Below are positions 1 to 8,353 of a DNA stretch of 41,113 bases, one piece after another. The first letter of the stretch is position 1. Every line of letters starts with the position of its first letter. The translations under genes were made by a program, and so were the position numbers. The DNA lies in contig JBGVKG010000065.1 of the NCBI GenBank assembly GCA_045123575.1, positions 1 through 41,113 of the forward strand, in the 5' to 3' direction. The notes below the pieces were generated by a model, which was not told where the DNA came from, ran no database searches, and saw only the letters and a program-made list of their open reading frames with translations. The DNA comes from SVEL01 sp045123575. Lineage in GTDB: Bacteria > Bacillota > Clostridia > Lachnospirales > Lachnospiraceae.

Positions 1-66
1 AAGAAACTTGTTAGAATTATTTACCAGTTAGAAAAATCTGGTCAAACTTACATCCAATCAGTTTAA
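1..66 (+). CDS. C-terminal fragment, probable IS110-type transposase
   Basis: The window opens inside a reading frame that ends with TAA at 64-66 and gives 21 residues ending GQTYIQSV. The pattern K-K-L-V-R-I-I-Y-x-L-x-K-S-G-x-x-Y resembles the extreme C-terminus of IS110/IS116/IS902-family transposases, where a basic R-x-I-Y helix precedes the stop. The rest of the gene lies outside the window, so the family call is an inference from a very short tail. It converges with pfkA, and a two-way terminator-like hairpin lies between them. Confidence 0.4.
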   Translation, partial: KKLVRIIYQLEKSGQTYIQSV

Positions 67-248
67 TTTCTTCAAATTCCATATCTTTTTTTGAGCACCT
101 CAAAAGATGCTCTGTTTGTCATGCAGTTTTCAATGTTCAAATATACCCGAATGCATTTCTGCAATTCATTTATATAATAATATTTTTAGCTTGACTTATA
201 ATAGTTAGTCTATAATATAAAAAAATATATATCCTACATAAATATGAA

Positions 249-280
249 AGAAAAGAAGTCGGTCACCCAGCTTCTTTTCT
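249..280 (-). terminator. Terminator after pfkA, possibly bidirectional
   Basis: A 10-bp perfect inverted repeat (AGAAAAGAAG at 249-258, CTTCTTTTCT at 271-280) lies 20 bp beyond the pfkA stop. On the minus strand the 3' arm is itself T-rich and continues TTTCATATTT, fitting a terminator for the dnaE/pfkA transcript. The plus strand could also stop transcription from the gene at the window start. A weaker hairpin (GAGCA/TGCTC) sits at about 95-114. Nothing else was seen in 67-248. Confidence 0.6.
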
Positions 281-299
281 CTTATTACCTATATATTCA

Positions 300-1274
300 C
301 TATCTTGCAAGTATCTTGCTAATATTGAACTCGTATTCTGAAATATCCTTCTTCATAGCAAGTGCTTCATCAATATCATAATCTATATATGCACCATTCT
401 TGTATGCTACTACTCTACTGCTCTTACCTGCAACGAGAGCATCAACTGCATATGAACCCATAATAGACGCATACACTCTATCCTTACATGATGGGCTACC
501 ACCACGTTGCATATGACCAAGTATAGTAGCTCTTGTCTCCATACCTGTAGCTGCCTCTATTCTCTTCGCCATAGATGCTGAATGACCAATACCCTCAGCA
601 TTGATGATAAGGTGATGCTTCTTACCCATCTTTCTTGAATTGATAATGTGATTTATGATTTTCTGCTCATCATTATCATATCTTTCTGGAAGAAGAATAT
701 CCTCTGCACCATTAGCAAGACCACACCATAATGCGATATATCCTGCATGACGTCCCATTACCTCGATAACACTACATCTCTCATGAGATGTTGATGTATC
801 TCTTACCTTATCAATAGCTTCCATTGCTGTATTAACAGCAGTATCAAAACCGATAGTATAATCTGTACAAGAAATATCTAAATCAATAGTTCCAGGAACA
901 CCGATTGTATTTACACCAAGATGAGCTAACTTCTGAGCTCCCTGGAATGAACCGTCACCACCGATAACTACCAAACCGTCGATACCGTGCTTCTTACATA
1001 TCTCAGCACCTCTCTGCTGACCCTCAGCTGTTCTGAAGTCATCACATCTAGCTGTTCCTAATATAGTTCCACCTCTCTGGATAATATCAGACACACTAGA
1101 GTTGTCCATATCTATAATCTCTTCATCTAAGAGACCCTGATAGCCTCTCATAATACCCTTAACCTTCTTACCATGAGCTATTGCTGTTCTCACAACTGCA
1201 CGAATAGCAGCGTTCATACCTGGTGCATCACCACCACTTGTCAAAACTGCGATTGTATTTATTTCCTTAGCCAT
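300..1274 (-). CDS. pfkA: ATP-dependent 6-phosphofructokinase
   Basis: PfkA phosphorylates fructose 6-phosphate to fructose 1,6-bisphosphate with ATP, the committed step of glycolysis in the cytoplasm. The protein starts MAKEINTIAVLTSGGDAPGM, the standard nucleotide-binding N-terminus. VVIGGDGSFQGA has Gly at the position that is Asp (GGDDS) in pyrophosphate-dependent enzymes, so ATP is the likely donor. GTIDLDI and MGRHAGYIAL are the substrate and effector signatures. Length is 324 aa, normal for the bacterial enzyme. The frame is open 25 codons further upstream, but the ATG at 1274 has GGAGG 8 bases before it, inside that extension, so this start is chosen. It follows dnaE by 115 bp on the same strand, a frequent clostridial pairing, and is probably co-transcribed with it. 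Confidence 0.97.
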   Translation of the reverse strand: MAKEINTIAVLTSGGDAPGMNAAIRAVVRTAIAHGKKVKGIMRGYQGLLDEEIIDMDNSSVSDIIQRGGTILGTARCDDFRTAEGQQRGAEICKKHGIDGLVVIGGDGSFQGAQKLAHLGVNTIGVPGTIDLDISCTDYTIGFDTAVNTAMEAIDKVRDTSTSHERCSVIEVMGRHAGYIALWCGLANGAEDILLPERYDNDEQKIINHIINSRKMGKKHHLIINAEGIGHSASMAKRIEAATGMETRATILGHMQRGGSPSCKDRVYASIMGSYAVDALVAGKSSRVVAYKNGAYIDYDIDEALAMKKDISEYEFNISKILAR

Positions 1275-1389
1275 TGTTTTGCCTCCTATGACTTTTAATA
1301 CTTTTCTACGATACTTTATTATAATCGTTTTCTTTCTGTATTTCAACAAAATATTGTAATTATTTGTATTTTTTACATTTTTTTGCAGT

Positions 1390-4300
1390 TTACACTACCA
1401 CAACATTGTCATCACCTATTATATTCTTTAGCTTATCAGTTAATCCACCATCTGCTCTTACATTTTTAGATGGCGGCAATATCTTCTTTTGCTTTTCCTC
1501 TGTTAAATAAATGATAACTTTGTCATTTCCATCAGAATCATTACAAATCTCCTCTACCTGTGACCATATTTCATTATAATGCTCTTTATTTCTAAAACGC
1601 AACCACAGTTCAGACGGTGTTTCATCAAATGTAGAAATAGATTCACATATGACCTTGCCACCTTCATTTTCGTTGACACTTACTCTGCCTCTGACGAATA
1701 CCTTTTCATCCTGAATAATAAGGCTTCTATATTTCTCGTAGTCCTTAGGGAACACGATAACTTCTACCATACCCTGAGTATCTTCTATACTAAAAAATGC
1801 CATCATCTTATTAGTCTTTGTACTCTTGATACTTATGGTATTTATCATACCTCCGACACATACTCTTTCTCCATCATGTACCTTCATCTCTTCCTCATCA
1901 TCAGATGCAAAATCAGTAGACACATTAGATATATGTTTCTTCCACTTAGCCATATATTCTTCTAATGGATGACCACTTATATAGACACCTACAACCTCTT
2001 TTTCAAATGCCAGCATCTCAGATTTACGATACTCTGACACATTTGGAAGTTTAATCTCAAATTCCTCTTTTACATCATCATCTGCTATATCAAATAATGA
2101 CATCTGACCTGCCATAGAGGATTTCTTATTTTGATTAATGCTATCTACGATAGAGTTGTATACCATCATAAGCTGACGTCTGTTTGCACCAAAGCCATCA
2201 AACGCTCCAGCTTTTATAAAGTTTTCGATTACTCTTTTATTGACCTCTGTTCCATTTGTACGTTCTATAAAGTCCTTAATAGTTGTATAAGGTCCTCTTA
2301 GACTTCTCTCTGATACTATGGCGTTGATAACCGGCTTGCCCACACTTTTTAATGCGTTTAATGCAAACACTATACTATTACCTCTAACCGAGAAGAAACT
2401 TTCACCCTCATTTACATCAGGTGGTAATATGTCTATTCCCATACTTCGACATATCATAATATATTCTGAAACCTTGCTAGAATTATCTATAACCGATGTC
2501 ATAAGAGCTGCCATAAACTCTACCGGATAATAATATTTTAAATATGCCGTCTGATAAGAAACCACCGCATATGCAGCGGCATGAGACTTATTAAATGCAT
2601 ACTTAGCAAAATCTATCATCTCATCATATATTTTATTGGCAATCGCTTCACTTATGCCATTATTGACACATCCTATAACACCTTCCTCAGTATTGCCATA
2701 TACGAAGTTTTGGCGTTCCTTCTCCATAACCGAAGCCTTTTTCTTACTCATAGCACGTCGTACAAGGTCACTTCTACCCAGTGTATATCCTGCCAAATCT
2801 CTTACTATCTGCATTACCTGCTCCTGATATACTATACATCCGTGAGTAGGCTTTAGAATAGGCTCCAACTGTGGACAATCATAAGTGATGCTTCCAGCAT
2901 TATTCTTACCTTGCAGATACTTTGGTATAAAGTCCATTGGACCCGGACGATACAAGGCTATACCTGCGATAATATCTTCCAAAGACTCTGGTTTTAACTC
3001 CTTCATAAAGTTTCTCATACCAGCACTTTCTAGCTGGAACACACCTTCCGTCTTACCAGTACCTAGGTAATCCAATACCTTTTTGTCATTATAATCTATC
3101 TTGTCTAAATCTATCTTTACACCTCTAGGTGCTCCCGCCTCAGTTGTGCTACCTGCCTGACCTGCCTCTATAAGTCTAAGAGAATTCTGTATAACAGTAA
3201 GTGTTCTTAAGCCTAAGAAATCCATCTTTAAAAGGCCTAATTCTTCAAGAGTTGTCATAACAAACTGAGTTGTTACAGTTCCATCTGACGACTTAGATAA
3301 CGGAACAAACTCATCAACCGACTTAGAACTGATAAGTACACCTGCCGCATGCATAGAGCTATGTCTTGGGAGTCCCTCAAGTCTCTTAGACATATCTATA
3401 AGATACTTTATCTGTGGGTCCTCATCATACGCCTGACGCATAATAGGGTTCATCTCAAGTGCTTTATCCAATGTGATATTAAGCTCATTTGGAACCATCT
3501 TGGCAATGGTATCCACCTGACTATATGGCATATCTAATGCTCTTCCAACATCTCTTAGCACACCTTTTGCAGCCAGTGTACCAAATGTAACTATCTGTGC
3601 CACTCTGTCCTTGCCATATTTCTCCACAACATAATCGATAACTTCCTGACGTCTTTCATAGCAGAAGTCAACGTCAATATCAGGCATAGACACTCTCTCA
3701 GGATTAAGGAATCTCTCAAAAATTAAGCTATACTTAATAGGGTCTATATCTGTTATCTCTAATGTATACGCTACAATACTACCGGCAGCCGAGCCTCTAC
3801 CTGGGCCTACCATAATATTGTTGGACTTGGCAAAATGTATGAAATCCCAGACTATAAGGAAGTAATCGATAAATCCCATGGATTTAATAACTCCTAGTTC
3901 ATAGTCTAAGCGTTCCTGTAATTCATCTGTAATCTCGCTGTATCTTCTCTTCAAACCCTCCGTACACAGGTGATGAAGGAAATTCCATGAAGCTTCTCCT
4001 TCATTATCCTCTGAAGACCAAAATTCCTTTGGTACCTGGTACTTTGGAAGCTTACGTACACCAAACTCTATCTCTACATTACATCTATTTGCAATCTTGT
4101 GAGTGTTCTCCAAGGCTTCTATTGCATATGGAAATAGCAGTCTCATCTCATCTTCACTCTTTAGATAATACTGGCCACCCTCATAACGCATTCTGTCCTC
4201 ATCAGAAACCTTTTTACCAGTCTGTATACACAATAATATATCATGTGCTTTGGCATCATCAGCGTATGTGTAATGAACGTCATTTGTAGCTACTAGCTCT

Positions 4301-4902
4301 ATACCTGTTTCCTTGCTCATACGAAGTAGGTCCGCATTGACCTTTCTCTGCATAGGTATTCCATGATCTTGTAACTCTAGGAAATAATTTCCCTTTCCAA
4401 ATATTTCCTCATGCCTCTTTGCTGCTTTTAGTGCCTCATCATAATTATCTCTGGCAAGAAGTCTTTGAACCTCTCCTGCAAGACAGGCACTAAGTGCAAT
4501 GATGCCTTCTGAATACTCACGCAATATTTCCATATCTATTCTAGGCTTGTAGTAGAAACCTTCCACAAACCCCTTAGACACTATCTTCATCAGATTATGA
4601 TAACCTGTATCATTTTCAGCCAATAATACCAAATGGTAATATCTATCATCATCTGACGCCCCTCCTGGCTCCTTATCAAATCTTGAGTTAGGTGCCACAT
4701 ATACCTCACATCCTAGAATAGGCTTTATCCCAGCTTCCTTGGCCGCACGATAAAAATCTATCACTCCATACATTACACCATGGTCAGTGATAGCTAAACT
4801 ATCCATATTAAGTTCTTTTGCCTGCTTAACTATTTCCTTTATCTTACTAGAACCATCCAGTAAGCTAAATTCTGTATGGACATGCAGATGTGTAAAACTC
4901 AT
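1390..4902 (-). CDS. dnaE: DNA polymerase III subunit alpha (DnaE type)
   Basis: This is a replicative C-family DNA polymerase of 1170 aa. Domains in order: N-terminal PHP domain (FTHLHVHTEFSLLDG, ITDHGVMYG); the polymerase core with the catalytic aspartate motif MPDIDVDFCYERR near residue 400 and VGPGRGSAAGS before it; fingers and helix-hairpin-helix region; and a C-terminal OB fold (VCVGGMINTISIKSTKTNKM). No 3'-5' exonuclease insert is seen, which separates it from PolC. In Firmicutes with both enzymes DnaE extends primers and PolC does bulk synthesis; PolC is not in this window. The start ATG at 4902 follows a GAGGAG ribosome site. It lies between the crh terminator region and pfkA, all on the minus strand. 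Confidence 0.97.
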   Translation of the reverse strand: MSFTHLHVHTEFSLLDGSSKIKEIVKQAKELNMDSLAITDHGVMYGVIDFYRAAKEAGIKPILGCEVYVAPNSRFDKEPGGASDDDRYYHLVLLAENDTGYHNLMKIVSKGFVEGFYYKPRIDMEILREYSEGIIALSACLAGEVQRLLARDNYDEALKAAKRHEEIFGKGNYFLELQDHGIPMQRKVNADLLRMSKETGIELVATNDVHYTYADDAKAHDILLCIQTGKKVSDEDRMRYEGGQYYLKSEDEMRLLFPYAIEALENTHKIANRCNVEIEFGVRKLPKYQVPKEFWSSEDNEGEASWNFLHHLCTEGLKRRYSEITDELQERLDYELGVIKSMGFIDYFLIVWDFIHFAKSNNIMVGPGRGSAAGSIVAYTLEITDIDPIKYSLIFERFLNPERVSMPDIDVDFCYERRQEVIDYVVEKYGKDRVAQIVTFGTLAAKGVLRDVGRALDMPYSQVDTIAKMVPNELNITLDKALEMNPIMRQAYDEDPQIKYLIDMSKRLEGLPRHSSMHAAGVLISSKSVDEFVPLSKSSDGTVTTQFVMTTLEELGLLKMDFLGLRTLTVIQNSLRLIEAGQAGSTTEAGAPRGVKIDLDKIDYNDKKVLDYLGTGKTEGVFQLESAGMRNFMKELKPESLEDIIAGIALYRPGPMDFIPKYLQGKNNAGSITYDCPQLEPILKPTHGCIVYQEQVMQIVRDLAGYTLGRSDLVRRAMSKKKASVMEKERQNFVYGNTEEGVIGCVNNGISEAIANKIYDEMIDFAKYAFNKSHAAAYAVVSYQTAYLKYYYPVEFMAALMTSVIDNSSKVSEYIMICRSMGIDILPPDVNEGESFFSVRGNSIVFALNALKSVGKPVINAIVSERSLRGPYTTIKDFIERTNGTEVNKRVIENFIKAGAFDGFGANRRQLMMVYNSIVDSINQNKKSSMAGQMSLFDIADDDVKEEFEIKLPNVSEYRKSEMLAFEKEVVGVYISGHPLEEYMAKWKKHISNVSTDFASDDEEEMKVHDGERVCVGGMINTISIKSTKTNKMMAFFSIEDTQGMVEVIVFPKDYEKYRSLIIQDEKVFVRGRVSVNENEGGKVICESISTFDETPSELWLRFRNKEHYNEIWSQVEEICNDSDGNDKVIIYLTEEKQKKILPPSKNVRADGGLTDKLKNIIGDDNVVVV

Positions 4903-4956
4903 TTTAATTCTCCTCGGGCGTCTTTGATTTCAACAACTTTTTTCTATAACATAACA

Positions 4957-4996
4957 AAGAAGTCGCATGATATAAATATACCATACGACTTGTGAT
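4957..4996 (-). terminator. Hairpin in the crh-dnaE gap
   Basis: Read on the minus strand, AAGTCGTATG pairs with CATGCGACTT around an AT-rich loop and is followed by CTTTGTT. It sits just after the crh stop and ahead of dnaE, so it probably attenuates or ends the uvrC-to-crh transcript. The T-run is imperfect, so a partial terminator or RNA-processing hairpin is also possible. Confidence 0.45.
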
Positions 4997-5023
4997 TTTC
5001 CTAGTATTTAATTTATGTTTTGA

Positions 5024-5278
5024 CTACTGCTGCATTAAGTACTCTTCAATCTTACCGATAGCTTCTGTCTCATCTGCACCATCTGCTGAAACGCTAACTT
5101 CCTTGCCACCTGACAAATTAACTGTCATCATTCCCATTATACTCTTGGCATTTATCTTCTTGTTATCGTACTCAATGTAAATTGAACTTTCGAACTGGCT
5201 TGCAACCTGTACAAGAAAAGCGATTGGTCTTGCCTCTTCTCCCTTCTTAAGTTCAACTGTCATATTCTTTGTAATCAT
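5024..5278 (-). CDS. crh: Crh-like HPr paralogue lacking the PTS histidine
   Basis: This 84-aa protein has the HPr fold sequence throughout, but where HPr has His15 in G-L-H-A-R-P it reads G-E-E-A-R-P, with Glu at residue 15. The regulatory serine is kept exactly at residue 46 (INAKSIMGMM). An HPr without His15 cannot carry PTS phosphate. With Ser46 it matches Crh of Bacillus subtilis (Gln15), which HPr kinase phosphorylates and which then acts as a CcpA corepressor. Gene order supports this: B. subtilis has yvcJ(rapZ)-yvcK-yvcL(whiA)-crh, and here crh follows whiA by 35 bp, with hprK upstream in the same cluster. Start ATG has GGAGG in front. The Crh name is by analogy; its CcpA partner is not in the window. 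Confidence 0.85.
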   Translation of the reverse strand: MITKNMTVELKKGEEARPIAFLVQVASQFESSIYIEYDNKKINAKSIMGMMTVNLSGGKEVSVSADGADETEAIGKIEEYLMQQ

Positions 5279-5313
5279 AATATCCTCCTGTGCCTATTTA
5301 ACGGCTTTGTAAG

Positions 5314-6279
5314 CTACATCTTCGCCCTTAAATTATCTGCAATCTCGCATATTTTTCTTAGACGATGATTGACCCCCGACTTCCCGACAGGCGTCTCCAA
5401 CATAGTACCCAATTCCTTCAATGGTACATCTGGATTTTCCAAACGAATCATAGCCAGCTCCCTAAGATTCTCTGGCAATGACTCTAAGCCAACAGTGTCA
5501 TTGATATATTTTATATCTTCGATTTGTTTAACGGCAGCAGCAACCGTTTTGTTTAGGTTTGCTGTCTCGCAGTTTACCTTTCTATTTACAGAATTACGCA
5601 TTTCCTTCAAAATCCTTACATTTTCAAGATTCATCAACGAAATATGTGCTTCCATAACGCTTAAGATATCTACGATACCTGCACCGTCTTTAATGTATAC
5701 CACAAAATGCTTCTTTCTTTCAACTATTTTCGACTCAATTTCAAAAGTAGCTATAAGATTACACAGCTGCTCTGCTTTTTCTAGAGAATTGCAAACCACC
5801 TCAAAGTGGTAGTTTTTCTCAGGTGTACTAATAGAACCACTGGCAATAAATGCTCCTCTAACAAAAGCTCGCTTACAACAGCTGTTTCTAACGACAACAT
5901 TATCCATAATAGACATATTCTCGACAATATCTCCGTATTCATCTATAAGCTTGCAAGTCTCAAGTAGCCTTACAGCATCATCATGATTGTTTACGGTTAT
6001 AGTATATGTATGCCCTCTTTTTAAATATGCATTATGTCTTATGGTAATTTCCGCTACTATATTAAATGTTTTTCTCAGTAATGTAAAGTACTTTCTTGCT
6101 ACGGCAATATTTTCCGTTATTATCTTTACCGAGAATCTATTCTGTCCTGATATCTTTACATGTCCGCACAAACTTATAATAGCAGCTGTTTCTGCGATAC
6201 CACAGTGACGGCTGCTAGGTATATGACGGGATAATTCTTCTTTTACTTCCCTTGAAAAGGATACTGTTGTCTCTTGCAT
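5314..6279 (-). CDS. whiA: DNA-binding protein WhiA
   Basis: WhiA has an N-terminal LAGLIDADG-like domain and a C-terminal helix-turn-helix. It is linked to sporulation control in actinobacteria and to cell division/chromosome segregation in Firmicutes. Here the N-terminus reads VSFSREVKEELSRH, typical of the family. The middle carries the homing-endonuclease-derived fold without a recognisable catalytic motif, and the C-terminus has MIRLENPDVPLKELGTML followed by SGVNHRLRKI, the DNA-binding helix. The frame is open to 6321, but that extension falls inside a short palindromic repeat; the ATG at 6279 is preceded by AGGAGA and gives the usual N-terminus (321 aa). It lies between rapZ and crh, the conserved Firmicutes arrangement. 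Confidence 0.93.
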   Translation of the reverse strand: MQETTVSFSREVKEELSRHIPSSRHCGIAETAAIISLCGHVKISGQNRFSVKIITENIAVARKYFTLLRKTFNIVAEITIRHNAYLKRGHTYTITVNNHDDAVRLLETCKLIDEYGDIVENMSIMDNVVVRNSCCKRAFVRGAFIASGSISTPEKNYHFEVVCNSLEKAEQLCNLIATFEIESKIVERKKHFVVYIKDGAGIVDILSVMEAHISLMNLENVRILKEMRNSVNRKVNCETANLNKTVAAAVKQIEDIKYINDTVGLESLPENLRELAMIRLENPDVPLKELGTMLETPVGKSGVNHRLRKICEIADNLRAKM

Positions 6280-6300
6280 AGTTCTCCTATTTATTCTTTC

Positions 6301-6399
6301 TAGCGAAATTGATTTCATCAATTTCGGTCTATGACTTCTTTAGGTTTTCTACCTATTTACCTTTTTTAGCGAAATTGATTTCATCAATTTCGGTCTATG
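6301..6399. repeat. Paired 33-bp palindromic repeat with 33-bp spacer, rapZ/whiA
   Basis: A 33-bp sequence containing the palindrome CGAAATTGA-ttcat-TCAATTTCG occurs twice, perfectly, at 6301-6333 and 6367-6399, separated by exactly 33 bp. The rapZ stop codon (6384-6386) lies within the second copy, so the last residues of RapZ are encoded by the repeat. The spacer (with CTATGACTT and GTTTTCTACCTAT) is about 26/33 identical to the spacer of the similar pair at 8268-8353, although the palindromes themselves differ between the two loci. Confidence 0.85.
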
Positions 6400-7244
6400 T
6401 CTCTGTGAGTTACCTTTATACCATAATTAGCTTCTTCTTGTAAAGCCTCATATAATTTATTGGCTACTGTCACAGAACGATGATGGCCACCTGTACAACC
6501 TATACTGACTACCAATTGATTTTTTCCTTCTGCCACATAGTTTGGAATAAGGAATTTTATCATCTCTGTAAGTTTATTGACAAACTCAACAGATGTGTCA
6601 GAATTCATAACAAAATCCTGTACTTCCTTATCGTTACCCGTCTTCTTGCGAAGTTCTTCTATATAGTATGGATTAGGCATAAATCTAACATCAAATACCA
6701 AATCTGAATCTACCGGTATACCATGTTTAAATCCAAAAGATAATACATTTATATATAGATTATTAAACTTTTTATTCTCTACAAATATTTTATCTATCTC
6801 AGTTTTCAAATCTCTTACAAGAAGATTATCTGTATCTATGATATATGTTGCCTTTTCCTTTAAGAATGCCAAACGTTCTCTCTCAATAGCTATACCATCC
6901 TCCACTCTGCCACCTGCTGCCAATGGATGATTACGTCTAGTTTCTTTATATCTTTTTATAAGTGTAGCATCATTTGCATCCATATAGAGAATCTCATATA
7001 TATCATTGCCCTTTTCCATGCTAGATAATATTTCATCCAACTCTGCAAGTGTTTCTCCACTTCTTATATCTATTCCCAGTGCAACCTTTTCTATTTCACC
7101 CATAGAGTTTTTCCATATTTCGTGAAATTTTCCAAGCAAAAAGACAGGGAGATTATCTATACAATAATATCCCACATCCTCTAACATATTCATAACTGTA
7201 CTTTTTCCTGCACCTGACATTCCTGTCACTATAACCATTCTCAT
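6384..7244 (-). CDS. rapZ: RNase adapter / nucleotide-binding protein RapZ (YvcJ)
   Basis: This is a P-loop protein of the RapZ/YvcJ family. In E. coli RapZ binds glucosamine-6-phosphate and delivers the sRNA GlmZ to RNase E; in B. subtilis YvcJ hydrolyses GTP and affects competence. The Walker A motif GMSGAGKS is at residues 8-15, and the C-terminal domain has the family signature SIGCTGGHHRSV. Length is 286 aa, as usual. A GTG four codons upstream is possible, but ATG at 7244 has AGGGA directly ahead of it, and the Walker motif then falls at the usual distance. It follows murB by 18 bp. Its final codons overlap a palindromic repeat, so the C-terminus may have been altered by the repeat's insertion. 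Confidence 0.94.
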   Translation of the reverse strand: MRMVIVTGMSGAGKSTVMNMLEDVGYYCIDNLPVFLLGKFHEIWKNSMGEIEKVALGIDIRSGETLAELDEILSSMEKGNDIYEILYMDANDATLIKRYKETRRNHPLAAGGRVEDGIAIERERLAFLKEKATYIIDTDNLLVRDLKTEIDKIFVENKKFNNLYINVLSFGFKHGIPVDSDLVFDVRFMPNPYYIEELRKKTGNDKEVQDFVMNSDTSVEFVNKLTEMIKFLIPNYVAEGKNQLVVSIGCTGGHHRSVTVANKLYEALQEEANYGIKVTHRDIDRN

Positions 7245-7262
7245 AAGTTCCCTCACAATGCT

Positions 7263-8183
7263 TTAATCTCGGTCTACTATACACACCTCTGTTTCAAGAC
7301 TTACACCAAATTTCTCTTTAACAATATTTTGTACATCGCGTATAACCTGTAATACATCCGTAGCCGTCGCATTATCTTTATTGATAACAAATCCACAGTG
7401 TTTCTCAGAAACCTGTGCGCCTCCCACTGTATATCCTCTAAGACCTGCATCCTGTATAAGTTTTCCTGCAAAATATCCCTCAGGTCTTTTAAATGTGCTA
7501 CCTGCACTTCCATATTCCAATGGTTGCTTTGTTTTTCTCTGAAGAGTATACTCTTCTACTTTTTTCTGTATCTCCTCTTTATCTCCCATGCTGCACTTAA
7601 ATGTCGCATCAAGGATAACATACTCTTTTACACTAAATATACTATGTCTGTACGACAAGTCCATTTCATCCTTAGACAATTCCAATATGCTTCCTGTACC
7701 AGGATCATATACAGTTGCAGACAATATAGTATCTTTCACTTCATCGCCGTATGCACCTGCATTCATAGCCACTCCGCCACCAATGCTGCCCGGTATGCCG
7801 CTCAAGCCCTCCATGCCTGTATATCCATTATCACAAGCAAGTCGCGCCACCTTTGATAACATGACACCTGCCTCTGCTTTTATAGTATCATCAACCATCT
7901 CTATTCGAGACAGATTTTTTCCAATCTTTACCATAACGCCTTCATATCCATTATCAGTAACCAAAAGATTACTTCCATTGCCTAATACAAAGTAAGGATA
8001 AGGCGAATCAAACTTAAGAAAATCTAGCACCTCACACAGAACTGCCACACTAGTAGGCTCTACCATATATTTAGTTTTTCCACCCACCTTAAAGGTAGTA
8101 TGCTTACTCATTGGTTCATCAAGCAATACATTGCCTTCTCCAACTATATCTGTAAGATTTTTTAAAAATTCCATGTCTGTCAT
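7263..8183 (-). CDS. murB: UDP-N-acetylenolpyruvoylglucosamine reductase
   Basis: MurB reduces UDP-GlcNAc-enolpyruvate to UDP-MurNAc with NADPH and FAD, in cytoplasmic peptidoglycan precursor synthesis. FAD-binding segments are visible: HTTFKVGGKTKYMVEP, FVLGNGSNLLVTDNGYEG and GLSGIPGSIGGGVAMNAGAYG. The active-site region Y-R-x-S-x-F (LSYRHSIFSV) and GSTFKRPEGYFAGKLI place it in the type II (shorter) family. Length of 306 aa is normal. The ribosome site is weak (AGTAAG), so the ATG four codons in (MEFLKNL) is an alternative start. It lies downstream of glk, separated by hairpins that may set mRNA processing, and 18 bp upstream of rapZ. Confidence 0.95.
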   Translation of the reverse strand: MTDMEFLKNLTDIVGEGNVLLDEPMSKHTTFKVGGKTKYMVEPTSVAVLCEVLDFLKFDSPYPYFVLGNGSNLLVTDNGYEGVMVKIGKNLSRIEMVDDTIKAEAGVMLSKVARLACDNGYTGMEGLSGIPGSIGGGVAMNAGAYGDEVKDTILSATVYDPGTGSILELSKDEMDLSYRHSIFSVKEYVILDATFKCSMGDKEEIQKKVEEYTLQRKTKQPLEYGSAGSTFKRPEGYFAGKLIQDAGLRGYTVGGAQVSEKHCGFVINKDNATATDVLQVIRDVQNIVKEKFGVSLETEVCIVDRD

Positions 8184-8217
8184 TTTCTTACTCTTTCTAT
8201 ACCAATGCTTATTTATG

Positions 8218-8243
8218 CCCGAAATCCTTGTCGGATTCCGGGC
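8218..8243. repeat. Hairpin in glk-murB intergenic region
   Basis: GCCCGAAATCC and GGATTCCGGGC form a stem of about 11 bp around a short loop, just upstream of murB. Neither strand has a following T-run, so a terminator is unlikely; an RNA-processing or stabilising hairpin in the operon transcript is more plausible. Confidence 0.55.
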
Positions 8244-8267
8244 TGTGTTAACTTATTATTGAAATTG

Positions 8268-8353
8268 AAATTTCTTCGAAATTTAGGCCTATGGCTCCGT
8301 TATGTTTTCTACCTATAAACATTTTATATCTAAATTTCTTCGAAATTTAGGCC
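8268..8353. repeat. Paired palindromic repeat at the glk 3' end
   Basis: A 22-bp sequence with the palindrome AAATTTC-ttc-GAAATTT occurs perfectly twice, at 8268-8289 and 8332-8353. The glk stop codon (8347-8349) lies inside the second copy. The intervening spacer carries CTATGGCT and GTTTTCTACCTAT, matching the spacer of the pair at 6301-6399. The shared design (gene-end palindrome, fixed spacer, palindrome copy) marks this as a second member of one repeat family. Confidence 0.8.

Noticed and set aside
1275..1349. 25-codon N-terminal extension of pfkA
   Set aside because: The strong GGAGG site lies inside the extension, directly before the usual PfkA N-terminus; the extension is Lys/Arg/Ile-rich and unlike the family.
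1579..4289. Several plus-strand open frames of 60-130 codons opposite dnaE
   Set aside because: They are shadows of the dnaE frame, without ribosome sites or recognisable domains.
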